Assembly: GCA_036172665.1 (NCBI GenBank)
Contig: CM069870.1
Span: 56,606,212 to 56,670,211 of the forward strand
Direction of reading: 5' to 3'
DNA: 64,000 nucleotides
DNA from: Prosopocoilus inquinatus
Taxonomy: Eukaryota; Arthropoda; Insecta; Coleoptera; Lucanidae
This document shows, in pieces, positions 11,816 through 22,554 of the stretch; position 1 is the stretch's first letter, and every line of letters starts with the position of its first letter. Under the pieces are notes generated by a model that was not told the DNA's origin, did not search any database, and saw nothing but the letters and a program-made list of their open reading frames with translations. A program made the translations under genes and the position numbers.

Positions 11816-12096
11816 CTTAAAGCAAACATTGTTTTTAGAACAAAAATTATGTTTAGAACAAAATCTTTTTTGAAACACTTTCAACTGTCATCTCTTTATT
11901 TTTATTACGTAATTATTAAATATCAACACATTTTTTGTTAGTAATTTAATTAAGATTGCAGGATCGTGGTGGAAGACCAGGATGCATTTTGCGTTACTCA
12001 ACCACGACCCTTTTGGTGATCAGCAAAATATTTATTTATTCTATTATTATGTATATTATGATCTGTCACAAATAAAATAATAATTATTATTATTAA

Positions 12097-12889
12097 AGTT
12101 ATCCAACGACACTTTAAATGCAAAATACCAATAAACCATCAATAATTTAAAATTTCTTTTAAAAAAGTTAACAGAGGTCAATAACCAAATCGAAAAAAAT
12201 ATATGTAAGTCTTAGTATTTAAAGGAACTATAGTTGAGATCAAAGTCACAAACACCAGCAATTTTAGAGAACTTGGTCAACTAAGACAAAGTGGGAAAGT
12301 AAACTGGAACTGGTTAACTAAGAAAAAGTGGGAATGTAAGAGGTGTATGTTTTCTCTAAAATTTACTTGCAAAGTAAATTCTCAACATCTATTTTTACAG
12401 TATTTCTCTTAATGTAATTTAAACAGAACCAATACGAACAGAGGAAGAGAAAATACCTTGCTTTAATATGGAGGATAGGCAAAGTGCTAGCAATTTAAGG
12501 ATACTGTTAAATATGAGCTGTGATCCTTAATAATTAAAGAACACGTCGAAAAAACTTAGTTTAATAATAACTGTTAGGATGACCAAGTTGAAAATATCGA
12601 ATGAGCTACATCGAATGAGCTACAAATATGTTTTCCAAAATCCACATTACTGAGACTTCTTTTGTAGGTATAGAAGGATGAATAACGTTTTAAAAAAGTA
12701 AAGAATGTGTATATTGTATATTAAACATAAGGTAGAAATGTATAAAACTAAGAAAGAAACTGATGTAAATGAATCAAGTAGGAAACTTTAAGTTGTACTC
12801 AAAAGAGAAGTAAACCTTCGATTCGATTCTTCTCCTTCTTTCTCATATTGCTCCAGTTTATTGCCAGACGTCAGTTTTCGTTTCCTCCA
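12097..12889. other. No gene recognised
   Basis: AT-rich spacer between two LINEs. Two similar phrases (AAAGTGGGAAAGTAA near 12288 and AAAGTGGGAATGTAA near 12325) suggest a small local duplication. Confidence 0.5.
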
Positions 12890-12934
12890 GCAATATCCAA
12901 TAAATTCTAAATTGATTGATAAATTGATAATACT

Positions 12935-13616
12935 AAATGTAAATCTACGCAGCATACAAAATAAAAAATGGAATTCAGTTCGTTAATTAAGAAACCTGAA
13001 TCCTGGCTGAATTGTAACGTAACATTTCCTGTAGGACAGGTATGACAGAAATGATAGAACTGGTGGTGGTGTATTTATTTTTGTAAAAGGAAATTTCCAC
13101 TATTACGAATTCTGGAGAGATGATGAATATGAAGTGTTAGCTATAATTGCTCAAATATCCACAGTAAAACCACTAAAAGCAGCAATATATTGTTGCAGTA
13201 ATCATAGCAACTACATAGATAAATTAATTTTATGATTAATGTAGAACATCAGTTTAAAAGAACTGCTATCATTGGAGACCTGAATCTGCCGAATATTGAT
13301 TGGAGTGGCAATAAAATTGGTAATACAGTTACAATCTATAATTAATGGTTTGATAACAGAATGTTCACTGACCCAAATTATTAATAAACCTACTAGATCT
13401 TTTCGTAATGACACTCACGGTATTATTCTAGATGCTGTCGTTGTCAGGACATCTGATATGGTGATAAGTTGGGATGTTGAAGATGGAATTAGTGATCACA
13501 ATGTTGTCGTTATTGACTTGGATCCTCAATTACCTATAATTATTGACAAAATAATAAGAATTTACCATTATCAGAAAGCAGACACTATATCAATTATTAA
13601 TGAACTTGAAAACTGA
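12935..13616 (+). pseudogene. LINE APE-type endonuclease (relic)
   Basis: Read over frame breaks, the sequence has L-N-V-N-L-R-S-I-Q-N-K at the start and Y-R/D-N-D-R-T-G-G-G-V-F-I-F-V-K near 13040-13090. HYYEFWRDDEYEVLAII follows near 13101-13150. The catalytic-loop motif GDLNLPNIDW is near 13276-13305, and GISDHNVVVIDLDPQLP is near 13491-13540. G-D-x-N-x-P-x-x-D-W and S-D-H are the hallmarks of the endonuclease that nicks target DNA for target-primed reverse transcription. The last 107 codons (13296-13616) are open, but the upstream parts are broken. Confidence 0.7.
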
Positions 13617-14034
13617 AACTTGAGGAAAATTTTCCGATATGGTTAAATTCCAGGACACATTAATCGATTATAGATATTGATTCAGAATTTGATTCTAAAA
13701 TATGTTCCCTGAAAGAAATTAAATCTACAACATATCCTGTTTATTACTTAAAACACGTGAAAAGACTAAAGAAAAAAATACGTTGGGCTTATCGTTTCAG
13801 GAAAATTCATAAAAATCATTACAAACAATTATACATTATCTCAATGTAATGAAGCAAAGCAACAAGTAAATGAACAATACTTAATACAATTAATGGTCAA
13901 GCATAATGGAAATCACCTACATATATCGGTATAAAACGTTTGAAAAAATCTACAATTTCTCAAGTTTTGATAAAGAAAGATGAATGTCTTTCAGAAAATC
14001 TAAGAGATGCAGTAGAAGAATTAAATAGGTATTT

Positions 14035-14330
14035 TATATTTTATTTTATTTTTTTATTTATAGTGTTTGCCCAATGGGGCCTCAAGTTATAGAATTGTCA
14101 GGACCCCAGGAGCGGGAGTGTATTTTGTGTGTGTAAAGTATTCCACAGCTTTGTTACTTCCAAACCTCCTCGCCGTTGAAGGGTGAGCAGTGTCGACTTT
14201 CCTCCCAAACACTGAAGGATACCTGAAGTGAGTAATTACCACCCCCGAGAAATATCTCGAGCGCGGTGCGAACCCACGACCCTACGATTGCAAGGCCAGT
14301 CCCTTACAACTTGGACCGTTCAGGCATATG
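14035..14330 (-). mobile_element. tRNA-derived SINE inside the LINE
   Basis: On the - strand the element starts near 14325 with a tRNA-like head. An A-box-like GGTCCAAGTTGTAAGG is near 14300-14315 and a B-box-like GGTTCGCACC is near 14269-14278. A unique body of about 150 bases follows, then an A-rich tail of the TAAATAAAAAAATAAAATAA kind (about 14035-14060). Internal pol III promoter boxes with an A-rich 3' end define a SINE. It splits the second LINE between its linker and reverse transcriptase. Confidence 0.65.
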
Positions 14331-14639
14331 AAAAAATAATGAGATTCTAAATTTTAATGAAAATCAAACAGAAGTTTCTGAAAAAATGCTGATATTATTA
14401 AGAAGCTTTTGATATGTCTCATCAGCAGAAGAGTAGGTTGAGAAACTCCACCGCAGTCCGAATGACTTTCCTGATTTTAAACTGGTAAGCCCAGTAATAG
14501 TCAAACCCCTGGCTGCCTGAGGGCGTGCCTTAAGCTGTTTTATGCTACGATGAGGCCCCAATTAGGGCCGAAATAGCGCTATACATAGGATGCTTGAGGG
14601 TCCCACTGCAATCTGAGCAGACTTGCTACAGCCTTTGAT

Positions 14640-15060
14640 ATTATTATAAGAAAATTACAAGATTTGGGGTATGACATACGAGTCATAAAATGGATAAATG
14701 AATACCTTAAGAATAGGAAGCAAAAAGTTAGAATAAATAATATTTACTCATCTGAGCTAATTGTCACTTTTGGCGTACCTCAAGGTAGTGTGATCGGTCC
14801 AATATTATTCATTATATTTATAAATGATACAAAATTTGAGCTGTGAAACAAAATTATTTACTGATGAATGCAAATGTCTAGAAATTACTTTTAGAAATGG
14901 TTTCAATTGGAACAGTCGCATACAGAATATTTTTAAAAAGGCTTATAAATTTTTATATTTCATCACAAGGAATCTTAAAGGCTCTCGTAAACCTGTACTT
15001 CAAAAAGCGTTGAGTACGCACAGGAAGTCTGGGATCCATACCAACAATATTTAATTTAAG
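14640..15060 (+). pseudogene. LINE reverse transcriptase fragment
   Basis: 14664-14846 reads MGYDIRVIKWINEYLKNRKQ, then the strongly conserved VPQGSVIGPILFIIFIND (near 14778-14830), the template-grip motif before the catalytic Asp pair. The frame then changes and the YADD region is lost. The next open piece (14824-15054) has the thumb-like C-L-E-I-T-F-R-N-G-F-N-W-N-S-R-I and A-Y-K-F-L-Y-F-I-T-R-N-L-K-G-S blocks. No catalytic Asp pair can be seen. Confidence 0.7.
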
Positions 15061-15534
15061 AGCTGGAAATGTTGTAGCATAAAGCAGGTCGGTACATTTG
15101 AAACGATCATAGAATAACAACATCAGTATAATATATGCCGAGGGAACTAAAATGGAAAACCCTGTCTTCTAGAAGGAAGAAGAACAGCAAGATTAAAATG
15201 ATTTTGTTATATTCATTTTCAACTCGACTCGATGCACAATTTTCTAACCAAATTAAATGTAAATGATTCTTGAACTAGAAAAAAAAAACATTACATATAA
15301 AATACCCTTTTCGAAGACAAACATTCATAATTTTTTTTTCCTAGAACTGTACAAGAATGGAGTAAATTAAATAAAAAATTTGTTTAAATTATTAGAAAAT
15401 TGTGTAAACAAAATTAAAAGTTCAGATGTAATTATAAACTTTAGTTGTTAACTGTCAAATGTACGAGTACGTTTGATTATTAAGCCACTAAGTATATGCA
15501 TATACTATACGTTTAATTTATAATAATAATAATA

Positions 15535-16866
15535 CCTGGGCTTATACAAGCTGATAAGGGAAAGTGAACTAAATTGCTAATGGGTTTCATTAAATCACGT
15601 AGGTACTTATATGAAAGTGGCAAAAAGCAACATTAAACAAGTAATGAATGGAGATCATAAAGAAAAAAAATATATAATGGCATACACGAAGAGATGCTAT
15701 TTAATTACTAGGGTACATCAAAGTGATAAATGATATGTAATCTGAAAGAAACGATATCAGAAAAGCAATTATATAAAAAGTACGATTCCGAGAATTCCCC
15801 GAATGTTTTTAAGATCAATAATTTAGTTTTATGAGGAAACGTAATAATAAATACAAAGAGGGAGTTACAGAAGACAGAATAAAAAACAATTACTGTTGAG
15901 ATTCATTAATCAAAAAAAAGAACATCATCTACGAGACTTGAATGAAAATAAGATATTACAAAAATAGATTTTTAAGCGTCCTTAATACTTAAATTTCCTA
16001 TTTTTAAAACCGCGCTGTGATTTCGCCAAACTATCGTAAAGGCGAGGCAAACTTTTTCACAGAAACCATAAACAACATCATCGGTCATTTCAGGACATGA
16101 ATAATTTCTTCTTGTGGATCAACCAATGTTAAAATTACTAATTTAAGACTTAAGCCCTCGCCATATGTGCGAGTGCGGATGTAAATTAGTTTTCATTTTC
16201 GAATTAGGCGAGGCGAGTATGTAAGGTAAATCCCCTAAATCATAGTGCTGCGAATAATTGTTCTGGTAAATATTAGATTAGTTACCTCTAACTACCTCTA
16301 ACTGGCCTGAATAATTTAATATGTTGTGTGGGAGGCAAACACAATATCATGAACTATATTTACGATGCTATTACCCAAAAACATAAACATAATAACACCA
16401 GTAATTAATTGCTCTTACGAAATATTTTTTGAGCACCTAGTTATTATACTCAATAATCATAAAATTAAATTTCAAAATGTCTGAGGAATCGACTAAACAA
16501 CACGTCTTCGACATAGTATAAACTGTATATTAAAAAAAAAGATTTAAGTCCTGTAAGCAAATAAAATATTTTCAAGTAGACTTTTAAGTACCTATCCGTT
16601 ACGAAATATAATCGCCTTAAAAGTAGTGCTTTATTGAGTTTGTATCATAAAATAAGCAAAAAAATCCTACCAAATTTGCAATCTCTTTGGAAAAATATGA
16701 TTAATATTTTATAAATAAAGTAGACAGGAAAATCGAATCCCTGCCTGCTTCGGCTGCTTACATCTAACCTCGAACTTTAATTTGTGTTTATCTATGTGAA
16801 GGGAAATATCAGTATGCCCACATTTAAAATAATCAGACGCAGATTCCGCTTTTTTCTCTCTTCTCT
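15535..16866. other. No gene recognised
   Basis: AT-rich sequence. Phrases with GGCGAGGC near 16040 and 16203 are too short to interpret. It is the region immediately 3' of the - strand gene candidate, so it may include its polyadenylation area. Confidence 0.45.
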
Positions 16867-17752
16867 TTAATATCGCGGAACAATTTCGCAGTCTTCAAAA
16901 TCCCGAGTTCGTTCGATTTGATACTTGGAGCTCTCCACATCAAGGATTAGAGAAAGCTCCTCGTTCTCTTCATCCGCGCCTACAGACTTAACGAATTTTT
17001 TGGTACGATTTAAAATTTCAATCACTCTCTTCGAAATAAATTTCAACCGCTGTGTATTCTGGAAGTCTCTTTCGCCCGGATTCGCAGTATCAATCACTCG
17101 GATGATACATGGCAATTATGAAGCCGGTTTGACACCGAAAATCCCTGCGAAGCCAATTTTGGAGACCCATGTGTTTCTCTGTGCGTGAATCCAGTCCTGC
17201 CACGCAAACGTCTCGATTGACAGAGTAAATCCGATAATACTGTAATTGATGCTTCGGCTGTGAGAACTTGGACACCTGGTAGATCAACCGAATGGATAAT
17301 ACATAGAAAATGCGATACAGCTTTAGTGTCCTGTCCGATAAGAGCAACGTGAAAAATTAAATACTAATAAGAACCACTATCTTTAAAAGTAATCGCAAAA
17401 ATAAACGTTTATTATTTATGATAATATTTTTATTCAGCAAATAAATAATAGTGGTACAGAAGAGTGTTATTTATCAAGGTTAAGGCGTGGTTTGTAAATT
17501 TAGCTGCCAATTTTAATGCTTCTGGATAAGTCACCTGGTGGCAACCTCCCTTGTTTGTCAACAGATTTTCCGATTCTAGTTCTATGTAGAAGGGGTGGGT
17601 TATTAAACGATATAAATCAAGGGGGCAAGGGAAATAAACTCACCTGAAAGATTCATTGCCTAAAATTTCCAGCAGTGCGCATTCTTTATCCCTTAGGAGA
17701 TTTTCAGCCAATCGTGCGTTCAATATAGGGAGTAGACAGTAATACAACACAA
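16867..17752 (-). CDS. Candidate host gene, 3' exons, product unknown
   Basis: Exon A (17752-17644) follows an acceptor ending TTTTTACAACAG and is followed by a strong donor GTGAGT. It reads as 35 codons including PILNARLAENLLRDKECALL. Joining it in phase 2 to exon B (from 17257, after the acceptor TTCTCACAG) keeps the frame open. Exon B has a hydrophobic stretch (NYSIIGFTLSIETFAW) then QDWIHAQRNTWVSKIGFAGI. The same frame runs on to 16867, ending in a charged tail (E-D-C-E-I-V-P-R-Y), but with one TAA near 17124-17126. Either a short intron removes it (weak donors at GTGTCA or GTCAAA near 17140) or the copy is a pseudogene. I do not recognise the family. It could be a membrane protein with a charged C-terminal tail. 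Upstream exons were not found. Confidence 0.45.
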
Positions 17753-17822
17753 CTGTTGTAAAAATATCTATTGATTTAAACTTTACAAAATCTGAATGCC
17801 TCGGTCAAATAAGAGGGCGTTA

Positions 17823-17949
17823 TACTAAGCGCACCCAGACGGGTATCAACGCACGGTCAAATTTTCATTACCAGATTGTGTAAAAGATGTAAAGTTTTAT
17901 TACTTTTTCGTTCGTCGTTCGTTGATACCCGTCCGGGCGCGCTTAGTGT
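17823..17949. mobile_element. Small MITE with about 30 bp inverted ends
   Basis: ACTAAGCGCACCCAGACGGG at the left and the complement of ACTAAGCGCGCCCGGACGGG at the right, each continuing into GTATCAACG, form inverted ends of about 30 bases around a spacer of about 65 bases. There is no coding capacity. It lies just upstream of exon A of the candidate - strand gene, in its intron if that gene is real. Confidence 0.6.
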
Positions 17950-18683
17950 GAAACCTTTCTAATACGACAACATTGTCAAAATATCTATTTATCTCTTAAA
18001 GTGGCCACATTTGATCTAACAAATGAACTTTTGTCCAAAAAAGGCGATACAGACTCTACAAACTAATTTAACTGATTAATAATTAACTCTTATTAAACTC
18101 CTCCATTATATCAAGCACCGGAACGTGTCGTTATTGTCGGCAAATAAATTAAATAGTTGAATAAAGGACATACTTTAGAGTTTAGGTTAATTGGCAGAAT
18201 TGGACCGGATCAAGGTCGTACAACAGGTGTTGCTCAAAATACTCGGTGGTCACGGAATCTGAGACGTAATCAGCGGCAGACTTGCTTCACGTTGTTCGCG
18301 TGTTCGGGATACAAACGGCTTGCTTCCTGTTTCGACGACGGACACTAGCCCCATAGGAATGATTCAGTCAGAGCGAGAGAGCCAAAAGAATAATTAATCC
18401 GACAGGAAGGGATCCAAAAATTTCAGTGAAAATAGTACGTTCAATAACAAGTAGGTCACAGTAAACGCTCCAATTAAAAACTGCTGTAAATGAAAGAGAG
18501 AAAGGAATAATGTCAAAAACGCTGTTAATAATTGAAATGGAACATACCTGCTTTAATTAAACAGGTCGTTGGTTAAAATGCCAAGAGCATTTTACATGAC
18601 ACTACGAGTCAATCTACATATTTCCAGATAAACTAAGGCTTGAGACTTGCTAATAACAACTGCGCAGATTCACGGGAAAATAC
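17950..18683. other. No confirmed gene; GC-richer block near 18150-18370
   Basis: On the - strand a 33-codon open piece near 18290-18190 (includes VSDSVTTEYFEQHLLYDLDP) looks somewhat protein-like and could be an upstream exon of the - strand gene, but no good splice sites frame it. Confidence 0.3.
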
Positions 18684-18705
18684 AACACACACACACACAC
18701 ACACA
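18684..18705. repeat. AC dinucleotide microsatellite
   Basis: About eleven AC units in a row. Confidence 0.9.
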
Positions 18706-18852
18706 ACCTGCTTCGAACGTTTAAGTATCGACGATGGCCAGAAGATTGGTTCCGCATACACGCGTTTCCGACCTTTCCCTGTTATTTAGCCGAGCCAAGA
18801 TGGCTCAACCAATCGGAAAAAGATAACATTAGACTATTTGAACTATCATTAC

Positions 18853-19129
18853 ATAGAACCTAGGGATACCGATATATTCGATAATTTTGATATCTTGGTA
18901 ACACGCGGATACCCAATAAGTACCCGATACCCGATAATTACTTGTATATCCGATAAGCATCGAAATGTAATAAAGGTGACGGCAGGAAAAATTTAATGAA
19001 GACCACTCGGTTGTTGGGCACGAATATTGGGTATCGGGTAATTATCGGGTAACGGGTATTCATAAAGAGGAACCGGTTCCATTTAAACAATTGGGTACCC
19101 GGGTATCCGTCGCCATCCCTAATAGAAAC
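18853..19129. mobile_element. hAT-type MITE with 8 bp target duplication
   Basis: Element 18861-19121 (261 bp) begins TAGGGATACC and ends with the complement of TAGGGATGGCGACGGATACC. The body is inverted phrases of the GGGTATCGGGTAATTATCGG type. The 8-base flanks ATAGAACC and ATAGAAAC differ at one base, fitting hAT. It has no coding capacity. It ends about 60 bases before the Penelope-like insertion. Confidence 0.7.
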
Positions 19130-19273
19130 CAACGGCAGCGACCGAGAAGACACTGTTGCCGGAACCGGTCCGATTGAATTTGACTCTAACAATAATCACA
19201 AAGCAACACAAAACCTGTGGCTGTAATCCAAATAAATAGCGAGAAAACCCCTCGACCACATTAATTCACTGAA

Positions 19274-19315
19274 AGCGAATACGTATTTCGGTAACGATGT
19301 TACCATCTTCAGCGC
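19274..19315 (-). ncRNA. Hammerhead-ribozyme-like motif (inverted copy)
   Basis: On the - strand: AGCG, then CTGAAGA, then a stem-loop GGTAAC-ATC-GTTACC, then GAAA, then TACGTA, then TT and CGCT. CUGANGA and GAAA around helix II are the hammerhead catalytic core, and AGCG/CGCT forms a short helix I. Helix III is a bare palindrome, which would favour a dimeric fold. Such motifs are known in Penelope-like elements. It is identical to the motif at 26106-26148. Confidence 0.6.
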
Positions 19316-19432
19316 TAAACTGATATTAAACTTTAAAACAACAAATAAACTAAACTAGACTAGCCGCCCTCCCCCCCTCACTTTCTTTGTACCGTATTAT
19401 GCATGCAAAGCAAACCGGGATTCTTCGAAAAT

Positions 19433-20075
19433 CTAAAGGTCGAAGAGGCAAGAAGCGGTCTGCCCGGACTTCTCAAAATTCATTAATCTATTCCTATTTC
19501 TATGAATCTCCAAGCTTTCGAAAGAATCTAGGTTTGTTTTGTTATTAATTTGTTTGATTAAATCTATTTTATTTACCGAATGATTGTTTTCAAGCATGTG
19601 TAAGGCAACACTGGATTTATCAAAGCATTTGTATTTTAAATGAGCCAAGTGTTCTTTGAATCTAATTTTTAAGGATCTTTTTGTTTGCCCTACATAAATT
19701 TGATCACGATTTTTACAACTAATTTTATATATACCTGATTTATCCTCCGAATCTACTTTATCTTTTGGATTTCCCAGCAACGATTTTAAGCCGTTATTGT
19801 TGGTGTAAACTATTCTTAAACCTAATTTTTTTAAAATTGTATTCAACCCTTTAGTATATTGAGGATAAAACGGCATTTTTACAATTTTCTTATAATCTAC
19901 CTCACCTATTTTGTCAGATTTTAGTGTGGTTATTTTATTAATCTCTAATTTTTGTTTCTGTTTTCTAATAATGTTATAGATTACATCGGGTTGGTAACCA
20001 TTGTACGTGGCGATTTTAATAATTTCTTGAAGTTCTTTACTATAATTGGCAGTTGATAAAGGGAATGTCAGCATT
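19433..20075 (-). pseudogene. Penelope-like 3' half: end of RT plus GIY-YIG endonuclease
   Basis: An open frame of about 213 codons in the element. It starts at the junction with LTFPLSTANYSKELQ, part of the reverse transcriptase C-terminal region. The GIY-YIG endonuclease follows, with SGIYKISCK, then IYVGQTKRSLKIRFKEHL, and a C-terminal E-I-H-R-N-R-N-R-L-M-N-F-E block, stopping at 19433. Compared with the + strand copy it has few changes, including Arg for Cys in the K-N-C-D motif and Cys for Arg in K-Y-K-R-F, so the copies are very close. Lacking the palm domain, it cannot act as a reverse transcriptase. The upstream part of the open frame (to 20158) is antisense to the other copy and not coding. 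Confidence 0.8.
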
Positions 20076-20261
20076 AAAAAATCTAGAAATAAAACCAAAC
20101 GAAATTTTAGTATCTTCGATGTCACTTCGTTATTTCCTAGTATACCTGTAAAAACCACCTTAGATTACCTGAAAGAACTTTTATCAAAGAATAGCTTCGA
20201 TAAGGAGGAAGTGGATGAATTAATAAAACTCACTAGTTTATGCATGAATCAAAATTTCTTT
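20076..20261 (+). pseudogene. Penelope-like reverse transcriptase, N-terminal piece
   Basis: The reading starts in K-N-L-E-I-K-P-N-E-I-L-V-S and needs a one-base shift near 20115 to continue into DVTSLFPSIPVKTT, motif A of the reverse transcriptase with its first catalytic Asp. It then goes through YLKELLSKNSFDKEEVDELI to C-M-N-Q-N-F-F, where the Ty3 element is inserted. Removing the insertion and one CTTT restores F-F-K-F-N-N-E, continuing at 24930. So the target was this gene, already 5'-truncated and apparently already carrying the one-base deletion. Confidence 0.8.
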
Positions 20262-20556
20262 TTTGGGGATTTATGCTTCGAGATTAATGAAAAGAATAAA
20301 CTTTATAACGGTTTATTAGCGCAGGTATAATTACAACAGGCATGGAAATAATAATTGATGCGGGTGTTGAGGACGCTTGGTTTGTACTGTCCCTCCGCTA
20401 CCGGGGTTTGCTTCTAGTCGCCGTGCTGACCCTTTTCCGTCTTCCCAGAAACCTTTCCTTTTCGTTCTTTCGGCCGGATCTTCTTGCTACCCCGAATTTT
20501 AAATACAACGGACCGGCCGAGTAGTCGGGTTTCTCCTGGAAACGCGGGCCGCCACA
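20262..20556 (-). repeat. 3' LTR of the CsRn1-type element
   Basis: 295 bp, starting TGTGGCGGCC on the - strand and ending CCCCAAA. It is identical by eye to the LTR at 24635-24929. Confidence 0.92.
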
Positions 20557-20568
20557 GCACCCCCTTGC
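20557..20568 (-). promoter_or_regulatory. Polypurine tract of the CsRn1-type element
   Basis: On the - strand GCAAGGGGGTGC lies directly before the 3' LTR, where the plus-strand primer of reverse transcription is expected. Confidence 0.7.
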
Positions 20569-20593
20569 CAGCGATTTGCGATACCGGCAGAAG

Positions 20594-21408
20594 TTAGGCG
20601 AAGCCGGCTTGCAGTCGATCCGGGAAATGCACTTTGCGGCCTGACCGCGTTGTACCTCTCCCGGTAGCGGGCGCTTGCTGCTCCGCGGGTGGTTCGCCTC
20701 TGTTTCTGTTGTTATTATCTCCGAGGGCAGAATTTGGGTCAGGGTTATCTACGCTGATGTAGGCTGGCTTCAAGCGGTCGATTGAAATGACGACCTCCTT
20801 CCCTTTTACCCAGATGGTAAAATTTTTCGTATTCCTCTGACGCACTTTGTAAGGACCGTCGTATGGCATCTGCAGGGGTCCTTTGGGGCCGTCGTGTCGT
20901 AGAAATACGTAATCTGCGGTGGCCAAATCCTGAAACACAAAATTATTTTGCCTGTTATGCCGTGTACCTGGGACCGGTCGGATTTGCTGGAAATGCTCTC
21001 GCAGGCTCTTGACGAAATCCGCTGCACCGGACACGTTTTTCGGATTTCTAGCGTTTGTCAGAAATTCACCCGGAAGGCGCAACGGTTCTCCATACACCAA
21101 CTCGGCTGCTGTTGTTTGGAGATCTTCTCGCCAAGCCGCTCGTAGTCCCAATAGCACGGTTGACAACTTTTCTGACCATCGATTGTCTTCATGGCACTTA
21201 ATCGCTGCCTTCAATTGCCTGTGCATTCTCTCTACCATCCCATTAGCGGCGGGGTGGTATGCCGTAGTTCGCAGATGGGTGGAGCCGATCAAGTTGTTTA
21301 GGTTCCTGAATAGGCTCGATTCGAATTGCCTTCCCTGATCTGTCGTAATCCTCAGTGGCGTGCCGAATCTTGCAACCCAGTTTTCGTAGAAAGCTCTGTG
21401 TCGGCCTC
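20594..21408 (-). pseudogene. CsRn1-type pol, third piece: integrase second half
   Basis: The frame resumes near 21408, after the shift, with Y-E-N-W-V-A-R-F-G-T-P-L and then TTDQGRQFES, holding the second catalytic Asp. It continues into AYHPAANGMVERMHRQLK, holding the catalytic Glu of the D,D35E triad. The rest to 20594 is the integrase C-terminal domain (PYKVRQRNTKNFTI, then K-E-V-V-I-S-I-D-R-L-K-P) and a hydrophilic tail ending R-S-G-R-K-V-H-F-P-D-R-L. The tail ends in TAA about 37 bases before the 3' LTR. It is separated from the first catalytic Asp by the frameshift, so no complete integrase is made in one frame. Confidence 0.88.
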
Positions 21409-22554
21409 CTGGTTTTGCAAAGGTATTGCCTCGGGCCAGCGCGTAAATCTGTCAACACACGTGAGACAATACCTGTAACCTTCCGAATACGGCATCACGA
21501 CGAGATCTAGATGCACATGTTCAAACCTCTTCGTTGGTAGAGCGAATTCGCCGAGTGGTGCCGACACATGACGTGTTACTTTGGCACGCTGGCACTGTAT
21601 GCACGCTCTCGTCCACTGCCGACAATCTGCTTTTATCGACGGCCACACGAAACGTTGCGTCATAAGTTTCACAGTAGCCCTAACACCAGGGTGTGCGAGT
21701 CGATGAACGGTATTGAAAGCCGCTCTGCGGAAGGGTGTCGTTACGAACGGTCTGACTGCTGTTGTCGAAACATCACAGTAAACTAATGTTTCCGATCCCG
21801 GAAACTGCATTCGTTTCAACCGCAATACTCTGTCTTCGCGTAGATAGGTTTTCATCTCCTCATCTTGCTCTTGAGACTTAGCCAGTTCATCGAAATTCAA
21901 CGTAGTTTCGAGCGTCTCGACACGCGACAAAGCGTCGGCGACCACGTTGTCTACCCCAGACACATGCCTGATGTCAGTTGTGAATTGGCCGATGAAATCC
22001 AGGTGACGAAATTGGCGGGGGGAACACTTCTCCAGCTTTTGACGGAAAGCGAAAGTTATTGGCTTGTGGTCGGTGAAAATAGTGCAGATCCTTGCTTCTA
22101 CCATATGTCTGAAGTGCTTGATGGCCATATAGATCGCTAGCAATTCGCGATCGTACGCGCTGTACTTTCTTTCACCTTCCGATAATTTTCTTGAGAAAAA
22201 ACCTAACGGTTCCCAGTCGCTGCCAATTTTCTGCTGTAAAGCCGCTCCCAAAGCTACATCCGAAGCATCGCATATTATGGCTAACGGTGCGTCGTGCTTG
22301 GGATGTGCCAATAACGTAGCGTCGGCGAGACTTTGCTTGCATTCCTCAAACGCTTGAATTGTCGATGTCGTCCACTCTACCGGCGCTCCTCCTTTTATTT
22401 TGTTTTTCAGGAGACCATTGAGATGACCTTGCGCGTTCGCCGCCCCGGGCATGAACCTTCTATAGAAATTTAGCATACCTAGGAACTGCCGTAAGGATTT
22501 CGCTGTCTTGGGTCTCGTGAATTCTTGAATCGCCTTTATCTTGTCTGGCACCGG
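21352..22554 (-). pseudogene. CsRn1-type pol, second piece: RT end, RNase H, integrase first half
   Basis: In the same frame as the first pol piece but after its stop codon. Order: reverse transcriptase connection (SLRQFLGMLNFYRRFMPG), then RNase H with CDASDVALGAAL, YSAYDRELLA and FTDHKP (catalytic acidic residues present). Next is the integrase zinc region H-R-L-A-H ... C-I-Q-C and the start of the core with VHLDLVVMPYSEGYRY, which carries the first catalytic Asp. After the DRFTRWPEAIP block the frame is lost near 21408 (about one base, or one plus a multiple of three, missing). It runs out of frame to a stop at 21352. Confidence 0.88.

Larger units (their letters stand above)
9375..12096 (+). 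mobile_element. LINE (non-LTR retrotransposon), 5'-truncated, interrupted
   Basis: A + strand LINE that begins inside the reverse transcriptase. SKWKQARIIPIPKVS lies near 9385. QFGFRTGYSCTSALANILDD lies near 9540-9600 and LLLLDFSKAF near 9640-9670. The palm block with Y-A-E-E in place of Y-A-D-D is near 10863-10875, and the C-terminal region runs 11331-11815. An IS630-type element (9764-10754) splits it. The 3' end is a short AATAATTATTATTATT-type microsatellite (about 12070-12096), typical of several LINE clades. Multiple stops and frame changes make it dead. Confidence 0.7.
12890..15534 (+). mobile_element. Second LINE, with endonuclease and reverse transcriptase relics
   Basis: Order on the + strand: APE-type endonuclease (about 12935-13616), linker (13690-14030), SINE insertion (about 14035-14330), reverse transcriptase fragment (about 14640-15060), and an ATAATAATAATAATA tail near 15520-15534. 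It is a different copy, and probably a different family, from the LINE at 9.4-12.1 kb. Many stops interrupt it. Confidence 0.65.

Noticed and set aside
20342..20524. 60-codon frame repeated at 24715-24897
   Set aside because: Both lie inside the identical LTRs and are antisense to the element; repetition reflects the LTR, not coding.
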